The notes beneath the pieces are model-generated. The model ran no database searches and was not told the origin of the DNA. It saw only the letters and a list, made by a program, of their open reading frames with translations. Below, one piece after another: positions 1 through 6,218 of a stretch of 9,588 bases of DNA; the first letter of the stretch is position 1, and each line of letters starts with the position of its first letter. The translations under genes were made by a program, and so were the position numbers. Origin of the DNA: JBGTLW01 sp041743835 (lineage in GTDB: Bacteria; Planctomycetota; Phycisphaerae; Phycisphaerales; Phycisphaeraceae); assembly GCA_041743835.1 (NCBI GenBank), contig JBGTLW010000171.1:1-9588 (forward strand), given 5' to 3'.

Positions 1-720
1 TTGCTTGGGCAAGGGATCGCCAACCTGATGGAGCAGCATGAGCATGTCACCCCGTGTGGTTCCGCCACGGTGGAATGCAAACTCACAGGAGTACGGGCCG
101 GGCGATGCCGGCCCCGGAAAAGCTTGCTCACGAAAGTGATCTTCATAAATGCTTCGAAGCACTGGACGGTCCCCCGCATCGGCAAGAGATTGCATTGATG
201 CCAGCATATCCTGCCCGTCAGAATCGCGGAATCTTTGTACTACCATTTTCTTGAGTCGCTGACGCGTTTCGTCATCGAGCGTTGCGGCATGATGAAGGCA
301 GTATTCAAGCGCGGCATCACGCATGTACTCCGGCAAGGCCCGGTCATCGGGGTTTACATAATCCAAGCCTTTTTTAGCTTCATTCATCAGAACCTGAGAT
401 TTCACTGTTTTCGCTCCGCGAAGTACTGCCGCAATAGAGTGGTCATATCCCTTCTCCTTCGCCATGGCTATAACAGTCTCGTAAAACTCAACATCCCCGC
501 GTTTACGAGAAAATCTTTGGGGACTAAGAATCATCGCGTATGGCAGACTACTCTCCGCAACCCGCTGGTCGAACGCAAGGAAGTACTTTTCAGCAGCCTC
601 CCTTGCAGTAACTTGCTGCGGGTCTGGCTCACTGACAGGTTGGTCGGCAAAGGTGATCGTGGTCGCTGACAGCAGGAATACGCTCACCAGCACGATGTAT
701 TGCGTGGGCCTTAGTTGCAT
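1..720 (-). CDS. Secreted protein of unknown function, 3' end beyond window
   Basis: I read 240 uninterrupted codons on the minus strand from ATG at 720 down to base 1, with no stop, so the gene is cut by the window edge. The first ~25 residues form a Sec-type signal peptide: MQLR, then the hydrophobic run YIVLVSVFLL, then SATTITFA with a likely cleavage before DQP (A-x-A-like TFA|D). The mature part is mostly charged and helical-looking (EAAEKYFLAFDQ near 41-52, a DDETRQRLKKMV stretch near 148-159, ADAGDRPVLRSIYEDHF near 180-196), perhaps an alpha-helical repeat fold, but I recognise no family. A GGAG Shine-Dalgarno lies 8 nt before the ATG, which supports this start. Codon use is unusual for the window: by hand count 130 of 240 codons end in G or C (54%), with many AAA, AGA, TTT and CTT codons. 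Export is likely; the function is unknown. Confidence 0.8.
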   Translation of the reverse strand, partial: MQLRPTQYIVLVSVFLLSATTITFADQPVSEPDPQQVTAREAAEKYFLAFDQRVAESSLPYAMILSPQRFSRKRGDVEFYETVIAMAKEKGYDHSIAAVLRGAKTVKSQVLMNEAKKGLDYVNPDDRALPEYMRDAALEYCLHHAATLDDETRQRLKKMVVQRFRDSDGQDMLASMQSLADAGDRPVLRSIYEDHFREQAFPGPASPGPYSCEFAFHRGGTTRGDMLMLLHQVGDPLPKQ

Positions 721-728
721 ATGAACCA

Positions 729-732
729 CTCC
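729..732 (-). promoter_or_regulatory. Shine-Dalgarno site of the left-edge secreted protein
   Basis: GGAG on the minus strand, 8 nt before the ATG at 720. It is the only purine-rich core in that leader and supports the ATG at 720 as the start. Confidence 0.6.
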
Positions 733-754
733 GATCCGGCTGTGCCAAGTTCAA

Positions 755-763
755 ACAGTAGCA
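755..763 (-). promoter_or_regulatory. Possible extended -10 promoter for the left-edge gene
   Basis: TGCTACTGT on the minus strand fits the extended -10 pattern TG-N-TANNNT. No good -35 hexamer sits 16-18 bp upstream. Transcription would start near 748, giving a leader of about 28 nt that contains the GGAG site. The match is only three of six to TATAAT, so this is tentative. The rest of the 95-bp gap (721-815) shows no terminator hairpin with a U-tract. Confidence 0.25.
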
Positions 764-815
764 AAAGCATTGCATGCAAGGTACTGAGGCGTAGTTCGCA
801 TCCCTTTGGTCTACA

Positions 816-1631
816 TTAGTGCCGGTCGGCTGGGGGGTCCGGCGGATTCGCGGCGGCTGCATCAAGGATTGGGCGGAGGCTGGTGTGGGATAACAGGTAC
901 TTCGGGTTCATCACTTTGGTGCCCAGCGCAAAGTGGTCTGCGCCAGCATCGCGATAGTCCGTGATATCTGCGGGTTGGTAGATGCCCCCGCCGCCGATGA
1001 TGGTGAGTTGCTGGCCGAAGGGCTTGGACCTGATCTCGCGGATCGCGGTGAGGCTGACGGGTTTCAAGGGCTTACCCGACACGCCCCCGGCGGGCACGGG
1101 CAGCGTGTTGCAGCAGTGCAGGCAACGCACGCCCGCATCGACAGCCTGCATCACCATGTCGCTGTAATTCACCGGCGGGATCTTCACCACCACGGGTACA
1201 CCCGTGCTGACCGCGCGGGCAAAGAGGTCGGTCGGCCAATCGATATGACCGACGTTGGGGCAGCTCATGTTGAGTTCGACACCCAGCGGGCGGATAGCTG
1301 CGATCGCGTCGAGCAGTTGCCACCAGTCGTCGGGTTTAAAGCCGTGGACGCTGACCAGCTTTGTGGAGGCGTCCACCTTGCCGGCGTTGAGCTGCTTGAC
1401 CAGCCAGGGCATACCGGGGTTTCGCAAGCCGATCTTGTTGACCCAGGCTTGGAGTCTTGGGTAGTAGCGCACGGTTTTGAGGATGCGCCAGACCCTGCCC
1501 GGCCGGGCGGCTGCTGTGAAGGTTCCGAGTGTGGGAGTGGTGCCCGCGGGCTGGATGTAGTTGCCGAAGGGGGCGGAGATGACCACCGGGCACAGGGGCG
1601 GCACGGCCGGGTTGTTGCATGCTTGGCTCAC
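816..1631 (-). CDS. Dihydroorotate dehydrogenase-like flavoprotein (PyrD family, class 1B-like)
   Basis: A 271-residue protein from GTG at 1631. It carries the FMN-barrel signatures of class 1 dihydroorotate dehydrogenases, best matching the PyrDB type: VNKIGLRNPG (64-73), ELNMSCPN (119-126) with the class 1 catalytic-base cysteine at 124, VVVKIPP with Lys150, HCCNT (172-176) with Asn175, GGVSGKPLKP (182-191), and the phosphate-binding IIGGGGI (211-217). The family oxidises dihydroorotate to orotate in pyrimidine synthesis in the cytoplasm. Oddities: it is shorter than the usual ~300+ residues; the N-terminal part (15-62) is divergent; and the conserved early lysine that contacts orotate (Lys43 in Lactococcus PyrDA) is not evident, since the aligned stretch reads TFTAAARPGR. 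No pyrK electron-transfer partner is adjacent. An upstream ATG at 1721 stays in frame but would overlap divergent comF. GTG at 1631 is chosen because a TATACT element ends 7 nt before it, suggesting a leaderless mRNA. The family is secure, the exact substrate less so. Confidence 0.85.
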   Translation of the reverse strand: MSQACNNPAVPPLCPVVISAPFGNYIQPAGTTPTLGTFTAAARPGRVWRILKTVRYYPRLQAWVNKIGLRNPGMPWLVKQLNAGKVDASTKLVSVHGFKPDDWWQLLDAIAAIRPLGVELNMSCPNVGHIDWPTDLFARAVSTGVPVVVKIPPVNYSDMVMQAVDAGVRCLHCCNTLPVPAGGVSGKPLKPVSLTAIREIRSKPFGQQLTIIGGGGIYQPADITDYRDAGADHFALGTKVMNPKYLLSHTSLRPILDAAAANPPDPPADRH

Positions 1632-1638
1632 GGCGGCG

Positions 1639-1646
1639 AGTATAAC
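1639..1646. promoter_or_regulatory. Overlapping bidirectional -10 elements between pyrD-like gene and comF
   Basis: The octamer AGTATAAC reads TATAAC on the plus strand (1641-1646) and TATACT on the minus strand (1644-1639). The plus-strand element would start transcription near 1653, giving comF a leader of about 28 nt. The minus-strand element would start it at about the GTG at 1631, giving a leaderless PyrD-like mRNA. Neither strand has a good -35 at 17 bp. Both -10 matches are five of six to TATAAT. The divergent genes on either side are the strongest support. Confidence 0.5.
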
Positions 1647-1670
1647 AGTGGTCGGGCGACCGATGAGAGC

Positions 1671-1675
1671 AGAGG
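1671..1675 (+). promoter_or_regulatory. Shine-Dalgarno site of comF
   Basis: AGAGG lies 5 nt before ATG 1681 and favours that start over the in-frame ATG at 1663 and GTG at 1648, neither of which has a comparable site. Confidence 0.5.
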
Positions 1676-1680
1676 CACCT

Positions 1681-2415
1681 ATGCCGTTACGATCCATCCT
1701 GACGCTGGGCCATTCCGTCAACGGCCTGCTCGACGAGATCGCGCCGCGACAGATGGAGTCTGCGATCGCAGCGGCGTTCGCGGAGGGGTGGCGGATCGAC
1801 CCTCAGGAAGACTACTGCCCGCGCTGCGGGGCCAGCATCGACGCCTCGGCGGTGACGCGAGAGGGCTGCCCGTTCTGCCACGACCGGCGGCTGGCTTGGC
1901 ACCGATTGACAAGGCTCACTGGGTACGCTGGTCCGCCGGCGGGGTGGATCAAGGCGATGAAGTTCGGGCGGCAGTGGCGCTTCGGGCCGTGGTTCGGTCG
2001 GCAACTTGCTGAACACATACCGGCCGCGTTTGATGAGGGGCGCGTGATCGTGGTGCCGGTGCCTCTGCACTGGTGGCGACGCGCTGGCAGGGGCTACGAC
2101 CAGTCGCGGCTGATCGCCGAGGCGCTGGGTCAGGCGCGGGGTTGGCCGGTGGTCCCGGTGCTGCGCCGATACCGTCACGCCAAGCCGCAAAGTTCGCTAT
2201 CGCCATCCGAGCGGCTACGGAATGTGCGGCGGTGCTTCAAGGCGGCGGATGTCGATTTGACCGGGTATCAGGTGGTGCTGGTGGATGACGTGAAAACCAC
2301 CGGCGCGACGCTGAGCGCGTGTGCAAGGCTGCTGCGCAAGCGTCACGCGAAGGTGATCCATGCCGCGGTCGTCGCGGTGGCCGACCCGAACGGACAGCGG
2401 TTTGAGGTGATCTAG
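1681..2415 (+). CDS. comF: ComF family phosphoribosyltransferase-like protein
   Basis: A 244-residue member of the ComF/GntX family. Two CxxC pairs, CPRC (46-49) and CPFC (63-66), form the family's N-terminal zinc-ribbon. Next come a KAMKFG segment (91-96), PVPLHWWRRAGRGYDQS (126-142), which is the family's hallmark RG[YF][ND]Q motif, and a type I PRPP-binding loop VVLVDDVKTTGAT (198-210). In Gram-positives and Haemophilus, ComF is a cytoplasmic protein needed for uptake and handling of transforming DNA. Homologues are widespread in bacteria with no known competence, where the role is unsettled. The ~40 residues before the first cysteine are an N-terminal extension of unclear function. It diverges from the PyrD-like gene; a shared link to pyrimidine/PRPP metabolism is possible but unproven. 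It converges on the oxidoreductase gene with 53 bp between stops and no good terminator. Confidence 0.9.
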   Translation: MPLRSILTLGHSVNGLLDEIAPRQMESAIAAAFAEGWRIDPQEDYCPRCGASIDASAVTREGCPFCHDRRLAWHRLTRLTGYAGPPAGWIKAMKFGRQWRFGPWFGRQLAEHIPAAFDEGRVIVVPVPLHWWRRAGRGYDQSRLIAEALGQARGWPVVPVLRRYRHAKPQSSLSPSERLRNVRRCFKAADVDLTGYQVVLVDDVKTTGATLSACARLLRKRHAKVIHAAVVAVADPNGQRFEVI

Positions 2416-2468
2416 GCGAGCGACGAACTGAGCCTGCGCGTGTCCTTGGTGTCGTATCGCCGCGATGG

Positions 2469-3515
2469 TTACCAGGTCACCGTGACACGCTTGCCGGATT
2501 TTGCGCTCTCGACGGCGGCGGTGACCATGGCGAGGCTCTTGATGTTGTCTTCGCAGTGGCACATGGGGAGTCTGCTGCCCGCGGAGCGGATGGACTCGAC
2601 GAAATCGTGGATGAGGAAGGTGTGGCCGGTGCGTTCCTGTTCGCGCATGGGGACGACGACGTCTTCCATCTCGCGGTGGAAGCCGTGGTCCCCGCCTTCC
2701 TTAATTCGCTGTGCTTTTGCGACATCGCCGCCGTTCCAGATCAGGCTGCCGCGTTCGCAGACCACGCGCCAATCGCATTCCCACTTGGTGTGGTTGCCCT
2801 CGGCCACCCAAGACCCGCGGTAGGTATAGACCACGGGTTGGCCTTCCGCGCCCTTCATCTCGAAGATGGCGCAGGCGCTCATGTCGCCCTTGCTCCAGGA
2901 GTGTGGCGGGTTCCAGCAGTGGCAGTACACGCTGACCGGCTCGGCGTGGCCGATCTGCCGGGCGCTGTCGAAGGTGTGGATCGCCATATCTAGGATCAGC
3001 GGGTGATCCATCTCATCGCGGAAGCCGCCGAAGTGAGCCCCGATGTAGAAATCGTTGTGGACCTCTTCAATCGCGCCCAGCGCGCTACCCCCCAGGAAGT
3101 CGGCGACTGACAGGGCTTGCGCTGCGGGGCGCCGGGTCTGGGTCACGGCATAGAGCTTGCCCGAGGCTTTGGCCGCGGCGACCATCCGCTGTGCGGCGGG
3201 CAGGGTCTCGCTCATGGGCTTCTCACCCAGGACGTGGCAACCCAGCGACAGGGCTTCTACCGTGACTGGCTCGTGAGCCACGGGGATTGTCGTGTCGAAA
3301 ACAGCCTCGGCACCGGTCGCCTTCACAGCCTCGGCCATGCTGCCGTACACCAGAGACAACGGCAACTCGTGCGACAACGCCAGCTTCTCAGCCGACGCAC
3401 GATTCAGGTCAACCAGGCCTACCAGTTGCACGGTGGGCAGTGTCTTGATGGCTTTGATCCACGCGTTAGCAATACCACCACAACCGACTTGAACAACCTT
3501 GACTGGCTCTGACAT
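2469..3515 (-). CDS. Gfo/Idh/MocA family NAD(P)-dependent oxidoreductase
   Basis: A 348-residue protein of typical family length. An N-terminal Rossmann fold starts VKVVQVGCGGIAN (5-17), the dinucleotide glycine motif, with Asp36 at the end of beta-2, which usually favours NAD over NADP. GEKPMSE (97-103) holds the family's EKP motif, whose lysine takes part in catalysis. LILDMAIHTFD (173-183) matches the D-x3-H pattern of the active site in the C-terminal alpha/beta domain. Such enzymes oxidise or isomerise sugars, inositols and related polyols. The exact substrate cannot be read from sequence. No signal peptide or Tat motif is seen, so it should be cytoplasmic, unlike the many exported planctomycete members. 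It lies 33 bp downstream of pheT on the same strand and has its own good Shine-Dalgarno, so it is probably the second gene of a pheT transcript. No sugar-utilisation genes adjoin it. Confidence 0.93.
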   Translation of the reverse strand: MSEPVKVVQVGCGGIANAWIKAIKTLPTVQLVGLVDLNRASAEKLALSHELPLSLVYGSMAEAVKATGAEAVFDTTIPVAHEPVTVEALSLGCHVLGEKPMSETLPAAQRMVAAAKASGKLYAVTQTRRPAAQALSVADFLGGSALGAIEEVHNDFYIGAHFGGFRDEMDHPLILDMAIHTFDSARQIGHAEPVSVYCHCWNPPHSWSKGDMSACAIFEMKGAEGQPVVYTYRGSWVAEGNHTKWECDWRVVCERGSLIWNGGDVAKAQRIKEGGDHGFHREMEDVVVPMREQERTGHTFLIHDFVESIRSAGSRLPMCHCEDNIKSLAMVTAAVESAKSGKRVTVTW

Positions 3516-3521
3516 TGTGAA

Positions 3522-3525
3522 CTCC
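3522..3525 (-). promoter_or_regulatory. Shine-Dalgarno site of the Gfo/Idh/MocA gene
   Basis: GGAG on the minus strand, 6 nt before the ATG at 3515, inside the 33-bp pheT-oxidoreductase gap. It supports independent translation of the second gene on a shared mRNA. Confidence 0.6.
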
Positions 3526-3548
3526 GATGGATGCTTCCGGTGTAGCGC

Positions 3549-5594
3549 TCACACGCGCTGTTCTGCGTTCAGCGCCTGCTTCAAGGCTTGTACGACGGCC
3601 TCAACCTGAGGGTCAACCTGCTCGTGACGGAGCGTGCCCGATGCGTCTCTAAACACCATGCGGAAGCTGACGCTCTTGCGGCCCTTCTCGATGGGCTTGC
3701 CGCGGTATGTGGTGAGGAAGCGCAGCGATTCGAGCAGTGCCGGCCGGGTGCTGCGCACCTGTACTTCGATGTTTGCCCAGGTGATGCCCTCCGCCACAAC
3801 GACCGAAAGATCGCGCTCGATCGCGGGGAAGCGCGGCAGATCGACAGAGCCGCGAGCCGGGGGATACAGCGCGACCAGCGGCGGGTACGCGACCTCCAGC
3901 AGCGCGACCGCGGTCTGCAAACCGAACGCTTTTTGCTGCGGTGGCGCAAGCAGCCCCATCTGGCCGATGGTTTTGCCGCCAAGTTGGATCGAGGCGGCGG
4001 TGGCAAAGCACGCGTCCGCCGCGGCCGGCACGATTCTCAGACTGTCGATCGAAGCGGGGCCACCCACCGCGCCGACCAGTTCTTCCAGCGCGCCGCGCAT
4101 GCTGCGAACGGATGACGAGGGGTCTTCCGCGTCGGCCAGCATGGCGAGCACGGGTGTCTCACGCACCGCGCCGCTCGACGCCCGGCCAAACGAATCGGCG
4201 ATCTCGAAGAGCTTCACGTCACGATTCCCGCGGTCCTGATTGAGCTTCCGGCACTCCAAAAGGCTCGGGAGCACCGAGGGGCGGAGGCAGGGGTCGGTTG
4301 CCCGGCGGTCTTCTTCGACCTGCAACAGGCTCTCGCCAGCGGGGCAGAACGCTTGAGCCTGCTTGCGACCGATGAAACTGGGGGTGATCGTCTGGTGATA
4401 GCCGTGCGCGATAAGCGCCCGCGCGATGACCTGTCCTGCGGCGACTGCACTTTGCCTGCGCTGCGTAACGATGGAGATCTTTTCGTGTACCGGCACAGCG
4501 TCGAGGCCAAAGTGCCGTGCAACCTCCTCAATCAGATCGACCTCGCGCTTAAGGTCGAGGCGGAAGGTCGGCGCGGTGACGCGGATGACCTCGCCATCGA
4601 TCACCGGCGTGAGGCCAAGCTGTTCCAGGTAGCCGAGTTGACGCTGTGGGGACAGGTCCAGACCAAGCAACGCGTTGCAGCGTGCGATGCGCATCGTAAG
4701 GGCGGCTGGCTGCGGCTCGTCTTCACCGACACGCAGCACGCCTTGCGCCAGCGTCCCGCCCGCTAGCTCGACAATCAACGCGGCGGCCCGCTGGCTCGCG
4801 GCCTCGACGCCGAGCGGGTCCACCCCGCGCTCGTAGCGGTAGCTCGAATCGCTTGACAGCTTGAGCGTGCGGCTGGTCTTGCGGATCGACAGCGGCGCAA
4901 ACCGGGCAGACTCCAGCAGGACATCGGTCGTGCCCTCCGAGACCTCGGATTCCAGGCCACCCATGACACCCGCGATAGCCTGTGGCTTCTGGTCGTCGGC
5001 GATGACCAGCATCTCGGCGGTTAGCTTGTGCTTTGAGCCATCAATCGCAGTGAAGGGCTCGCCCGCTGCTGCGCGACGCACCACGATGCGACGCCCGGAA
5101 AGTCGGCTCAGGTCAAAGGCGTGCAGCGGCTGGCCCAACTCCAGCAGGACGAAGTTGGTGATGTCCACGATGTTGTTGATGCTGCGCAATCCTGCGGCCT
5201 CAAGGCGGTGTACCAGCCACGCGGGGCTTGGCCCGACCTTGACACCGGTGATGACTCGAGCCGAGTACACAGGGCACAGGTCCGGCGCCTGGTTTTCAAC
5301 CGAGGCAAGGCTGCCTACGGCGGGCGCGTCGGCCTGCGGCAGTTGCGGTTTGGGCTGTCGGAGTTGCCGGCCGGTTGCAGCGGCTAGCTCGCGCGCGAGT
5401 CCCACATGGCTCAGGCAATCACCGCGGTTGCTGGTGACCTCGAAGTCTATACGGGTGTCGCTGCTGCCGTCGGAATGGGGGACCAATTCCGTGCCGTCGT
5501 CAGGGAAGCCCACGCTCGAAAGCGCTTCGATCGCCTCCTCGGCGGTGGCCGGGGGGTCCACGTACTGGTTGAGCCAAGCGAGGCTGGTCTTCAT
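3549..5594 (-). CDS. pheT: Phenylalanine--tRNA ligase beta subunit, short form lacking the tRNA-binding B2 domain
   Basis: This 681-residue protein is the beta subunit of the (alpha-beta)2 phenylalanyl-tRNA synthetase, which charges tRNA-Phe in the cytoplasm. Visible parts: a B1 start KTSLAWLNQYV (2-12); the core entry FEVTSNRGDCLSHVGLARE (51-69); B3/B4 editing domain (~105-285) with INNIVDITNFVLLELGQPLHAFD (139-161) and YRYERGVDP (252-260); B5 DNA-binding-like fold (~299-368) with LIEEVARHFG (354-363); B6/B7 catalytic-like fold (~370-580); and C-terminal anticodon-binding FDX-ACB domain (586-680, with RFPAIERDLSVVV and YRGKPIEKGRKSVSFR). The usual ~110-residue EMAP/OB-fold between B1 and the core is missing: residue ~36 runs almost directly into residue ~46, with no frameshift. 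pheS is not next to it. The ATG at 5594 has no clear Shine-Dalgarno. The gene is divergent from a small lipoprotein gene and is followed by an oxidoreductase. Confidence 0.97.
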   Translation of the reverse strand: MKTSLAWLNQYVDPPATAEEAIEALSSVGFPDDGTELVPHSDGSSDTRIDFEVTSNRGDCLSHVGLARELAAATGRQLRQPKPQLPQADAPAVGSLASVENQAPDLCPVYSARVITGVKVGPSPAWLVHRLEAAGLRSINNIVDITNFVLLELGQPLHAFDLSRLSGRRIVVRRAAAGEPFTAIDGSKHKLTAEMLVIADDQKPQAIAGVMGGLESEVSEGTTDVLLESARFAPLSIRKTSRTLKLSSDSSYRYERGVDPLGVEAASQRAAALIVELAGGTLAQGVLRVGEDEPQPAALTMRIARCNALLGLDLSPQRQLGYLEQLGLTPVIDGEVIRVTAPTFRLDLKREVDLIEEVARHFGLDAVPVHEKISIVTQRRQSAVAAGQVIARALIAHGYHQTITPSFIGRKQAQAFCPAGESLLQVEEDRRATDPCLRPSVLPSLLECRKLNQDRGNRDVKLFEIADSFGRASSGAVRETPVLAMLADAEDPSSSVRSMRGALEELVGAVGGPASIDSLRIVPAAADACFATAASIQLGGKTIGQMGLLAPPQQKAFGLQTAVALLEVAYPPLVALYPPARGSVDLPRFPAIERDLSVVVAEGITWANIEVQVRSTRPALLESLRFLTTYRGKPIEKGRKSVSFRMVFRDASGTLRHEQVDPQVEAVVQALKQALNAEQRV

Positions 5595-5609
5595 GGGTGC
5601 TGCACTCTA

Positions 5610-5615
5610 ACGATA
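5610..5615 (-). promoter_or_regulatory. Possible -10 element for pheT
   Basis: TATCGT on the minus strand, the same hexamer as in the much clearer promoter at 6149-6177. No recognisable -35 lies 16-18 bp upstream. Transcription would start near 5603, leaving a leader of about 9 nt. An alternative is TAGAGT (5609-5604), ending 9 nt before the ATG. The 59-bp divergent gap (5595-5653) must hold the promoters of both pheT and the lipoprotein gene. Confidence 0.25.
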
Positions 5616-5641
5616 CCGCTGAACCGGGCAACTCGGGCGGG

Positions 5642-5647
5642 TATCAT
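5642..5647 (+). promoter_or_regulatory. Likely -10 element and leaderless start of the lipoprotein gene
   Basis: TATCAT ends 6 nt before ATG 5654, so transcription would begin at about the start codon. The AGGG at 5649-5652 is only 1 nt from the ATG, too close to act as a Shine-Dalgarno. A weak -35 (CTGAAC, 5619-5624) sits 17 bp upstream. Confidence 0.4.
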
Positions 5648-5653
5648 CAGGGC

Positions 5654-6088
5654 ATGCCACTACTGATTGTCGCGGTTTTTCTGGTCGGGCTTGCCGGGTG
5701 CGCCAGCGCGCCTGTCAATGTGGATTACCCGCCCGACTTCAGCCTGACCCTCCTGGTGCAGACGCCAGACGAGCGGTGGGTCTATCACCTGCACCCCGAC
5801 CGCGACATGCACGCCGCCACCGGCGAGGGTGTGGGCCTGGCCACCAACACGCCGCGAACAGCCCGGCTCACGATCGCAGAGATGACCCGTGTCTATGACC
5901 TGACCGCAGCAGTGACAGACGCGGCCCCGGCCGGAAATCAAACCCTCGGCCACGACATCCTGGCCGCCCACCTAGAGTGGTTTGGTGGCAGTCGGACGCA
6001 CTCGGCAAGCTACACACCCGAAACGGTGAAGCCGGAGTTGTCGGCCCTGGTGGATTTTCTGACCACATTGCGAGGCGGTACCCCCTGA
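5654..6088 (+). CDS. Small putative lipoprotein of unknown function
   Basis: A 144-residue protein. Residues 1-16 (PLLIVAVFLVGLAGC after Met) form a hydrophobic stretch ending in a lipobox, LAGC, with the lipidated cysteine at 16, so it should be membrane-anchored and face outwards. The n-region has no Lys or Arg, which is unusual for a lipoprotein signal. After a short ASAP linker, the mature domain (about 120 residues) contains DYPPDFSLTLLVQTPDERW (24-42), a beta-strand-like opening, then mixed alpha/beta sequence ending in a helix PELSALVDFLTTLR. I recognise no family. An in-frame ATG at 5597 would add 19 polar residues before the hydrophobic core and destroy the signal, so 5654 is preferred. 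It is divergent from pheT. The next gene has its own promoter, so the lipoprotein may be monocistronic. Confidence 0.75.
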   Translation: MPLLIVAVFLVGLAGCASAPVNVDYPPDFSLTLLVQTPDERWVYHLHPDRDMHAATGEGVGLATNTPRTARLTIAEMTRVYDLTAAVTDAAPAGNQTLGHDILAAHLEWFGGSRTHSASYTPETVKPELSALVDFLTTLRGGTP

Positions 6089-6148
6089 AATTGACCCCGT
6101 GCCCGTGTGCGCCGATCCGGAATCGCGGTTTTCACAGGGTTCAAATGA

Positions 6149-6177
6149 TTGACACCCGTAACCGCCTAGGATATCGT
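6149..6177 (+). promoter_or_regulatory. Strong sigma70-type promoter of the helical-repeat membrane protein
   Basis: TTGACA (6149-6154), a perfect -35, is followed after exactly 17 bp by TATCGT (6172-6177), a four-of-six -10. Transcription would start near 6184, giving a leader of about 35 nt with a Shine-Dalgarno. This is the clearest promoter in the window. Within the 130-bp gap 6089-6218, the part before it holds no hairpin good enough to call a terminator for the lipoprotein gene. Confidence 0.7.
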
Positions 6178-6204
6178 GACATAGGTATCCATTTCTATAT
6201 GTTC

Positions 6205-6210
6205 AAAGGG
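6205..6210 (+). promoter_or_regulatory. Shine-Dalgarno site of the helical-repeat membrane protein
   Basis: AAAGGG lies 8 nt before ATG 6219, supporting that start. Confidence 0.5.
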
Positions 6211-6218
6211 CACCACTC

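Noticed and set aside
235..669. Plus-strand open frame of 144 codons in the left region
   Set aside because: It is antisense to the minus-strand secreted protein, which has a signal peptide and Shine-Dalgarno. The plus frame has neither, and its composition looks like random translation.
770..779. Perfect 10-bp palindrome TTGCATGCAA in the gap between the pyrD-like gene and the left-edge gene
   Set aside because: It could be an operator, but one short palindrome without a second copy or a known regulator is not enough.
933..2012. Long plus-strand open frame (359 codons) opposite the pyrD-like gene
   Set aside because: It is a high-GC antisense shadow: it covers the conserved DHODH motifs on the other strand, has no recognisable domain, and runs into comF in another frame.
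2444..2476. Imperfect hairpin between the convergent comF and oxidoreductase stops (CCTTGGT...ACCAGG, with ATCGC-C-GCGAT in the loop)
   Set aside because: The stem has a bulge and a 20-nt loop, there is no U-tract on either strand, and it overlaps the last codons of the oxidoreductase. It is not a convincing terminator.
4861..5610. Plus-strand open frame of 249 codons opposite pheT
   Set aside because: It is a shadow of pheT in a GC-rich region with a Ser/Arg/Ala-rich translation and no domain. The strand is fixed by the PheT motifs.
5597..5653. Upstream ATG adding 19 residues to the lipoprotein
   Set aside because: The extra residues are polar and Gly-rich and would bury the signal peptide. 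The extension also covers the proposed -10 element.
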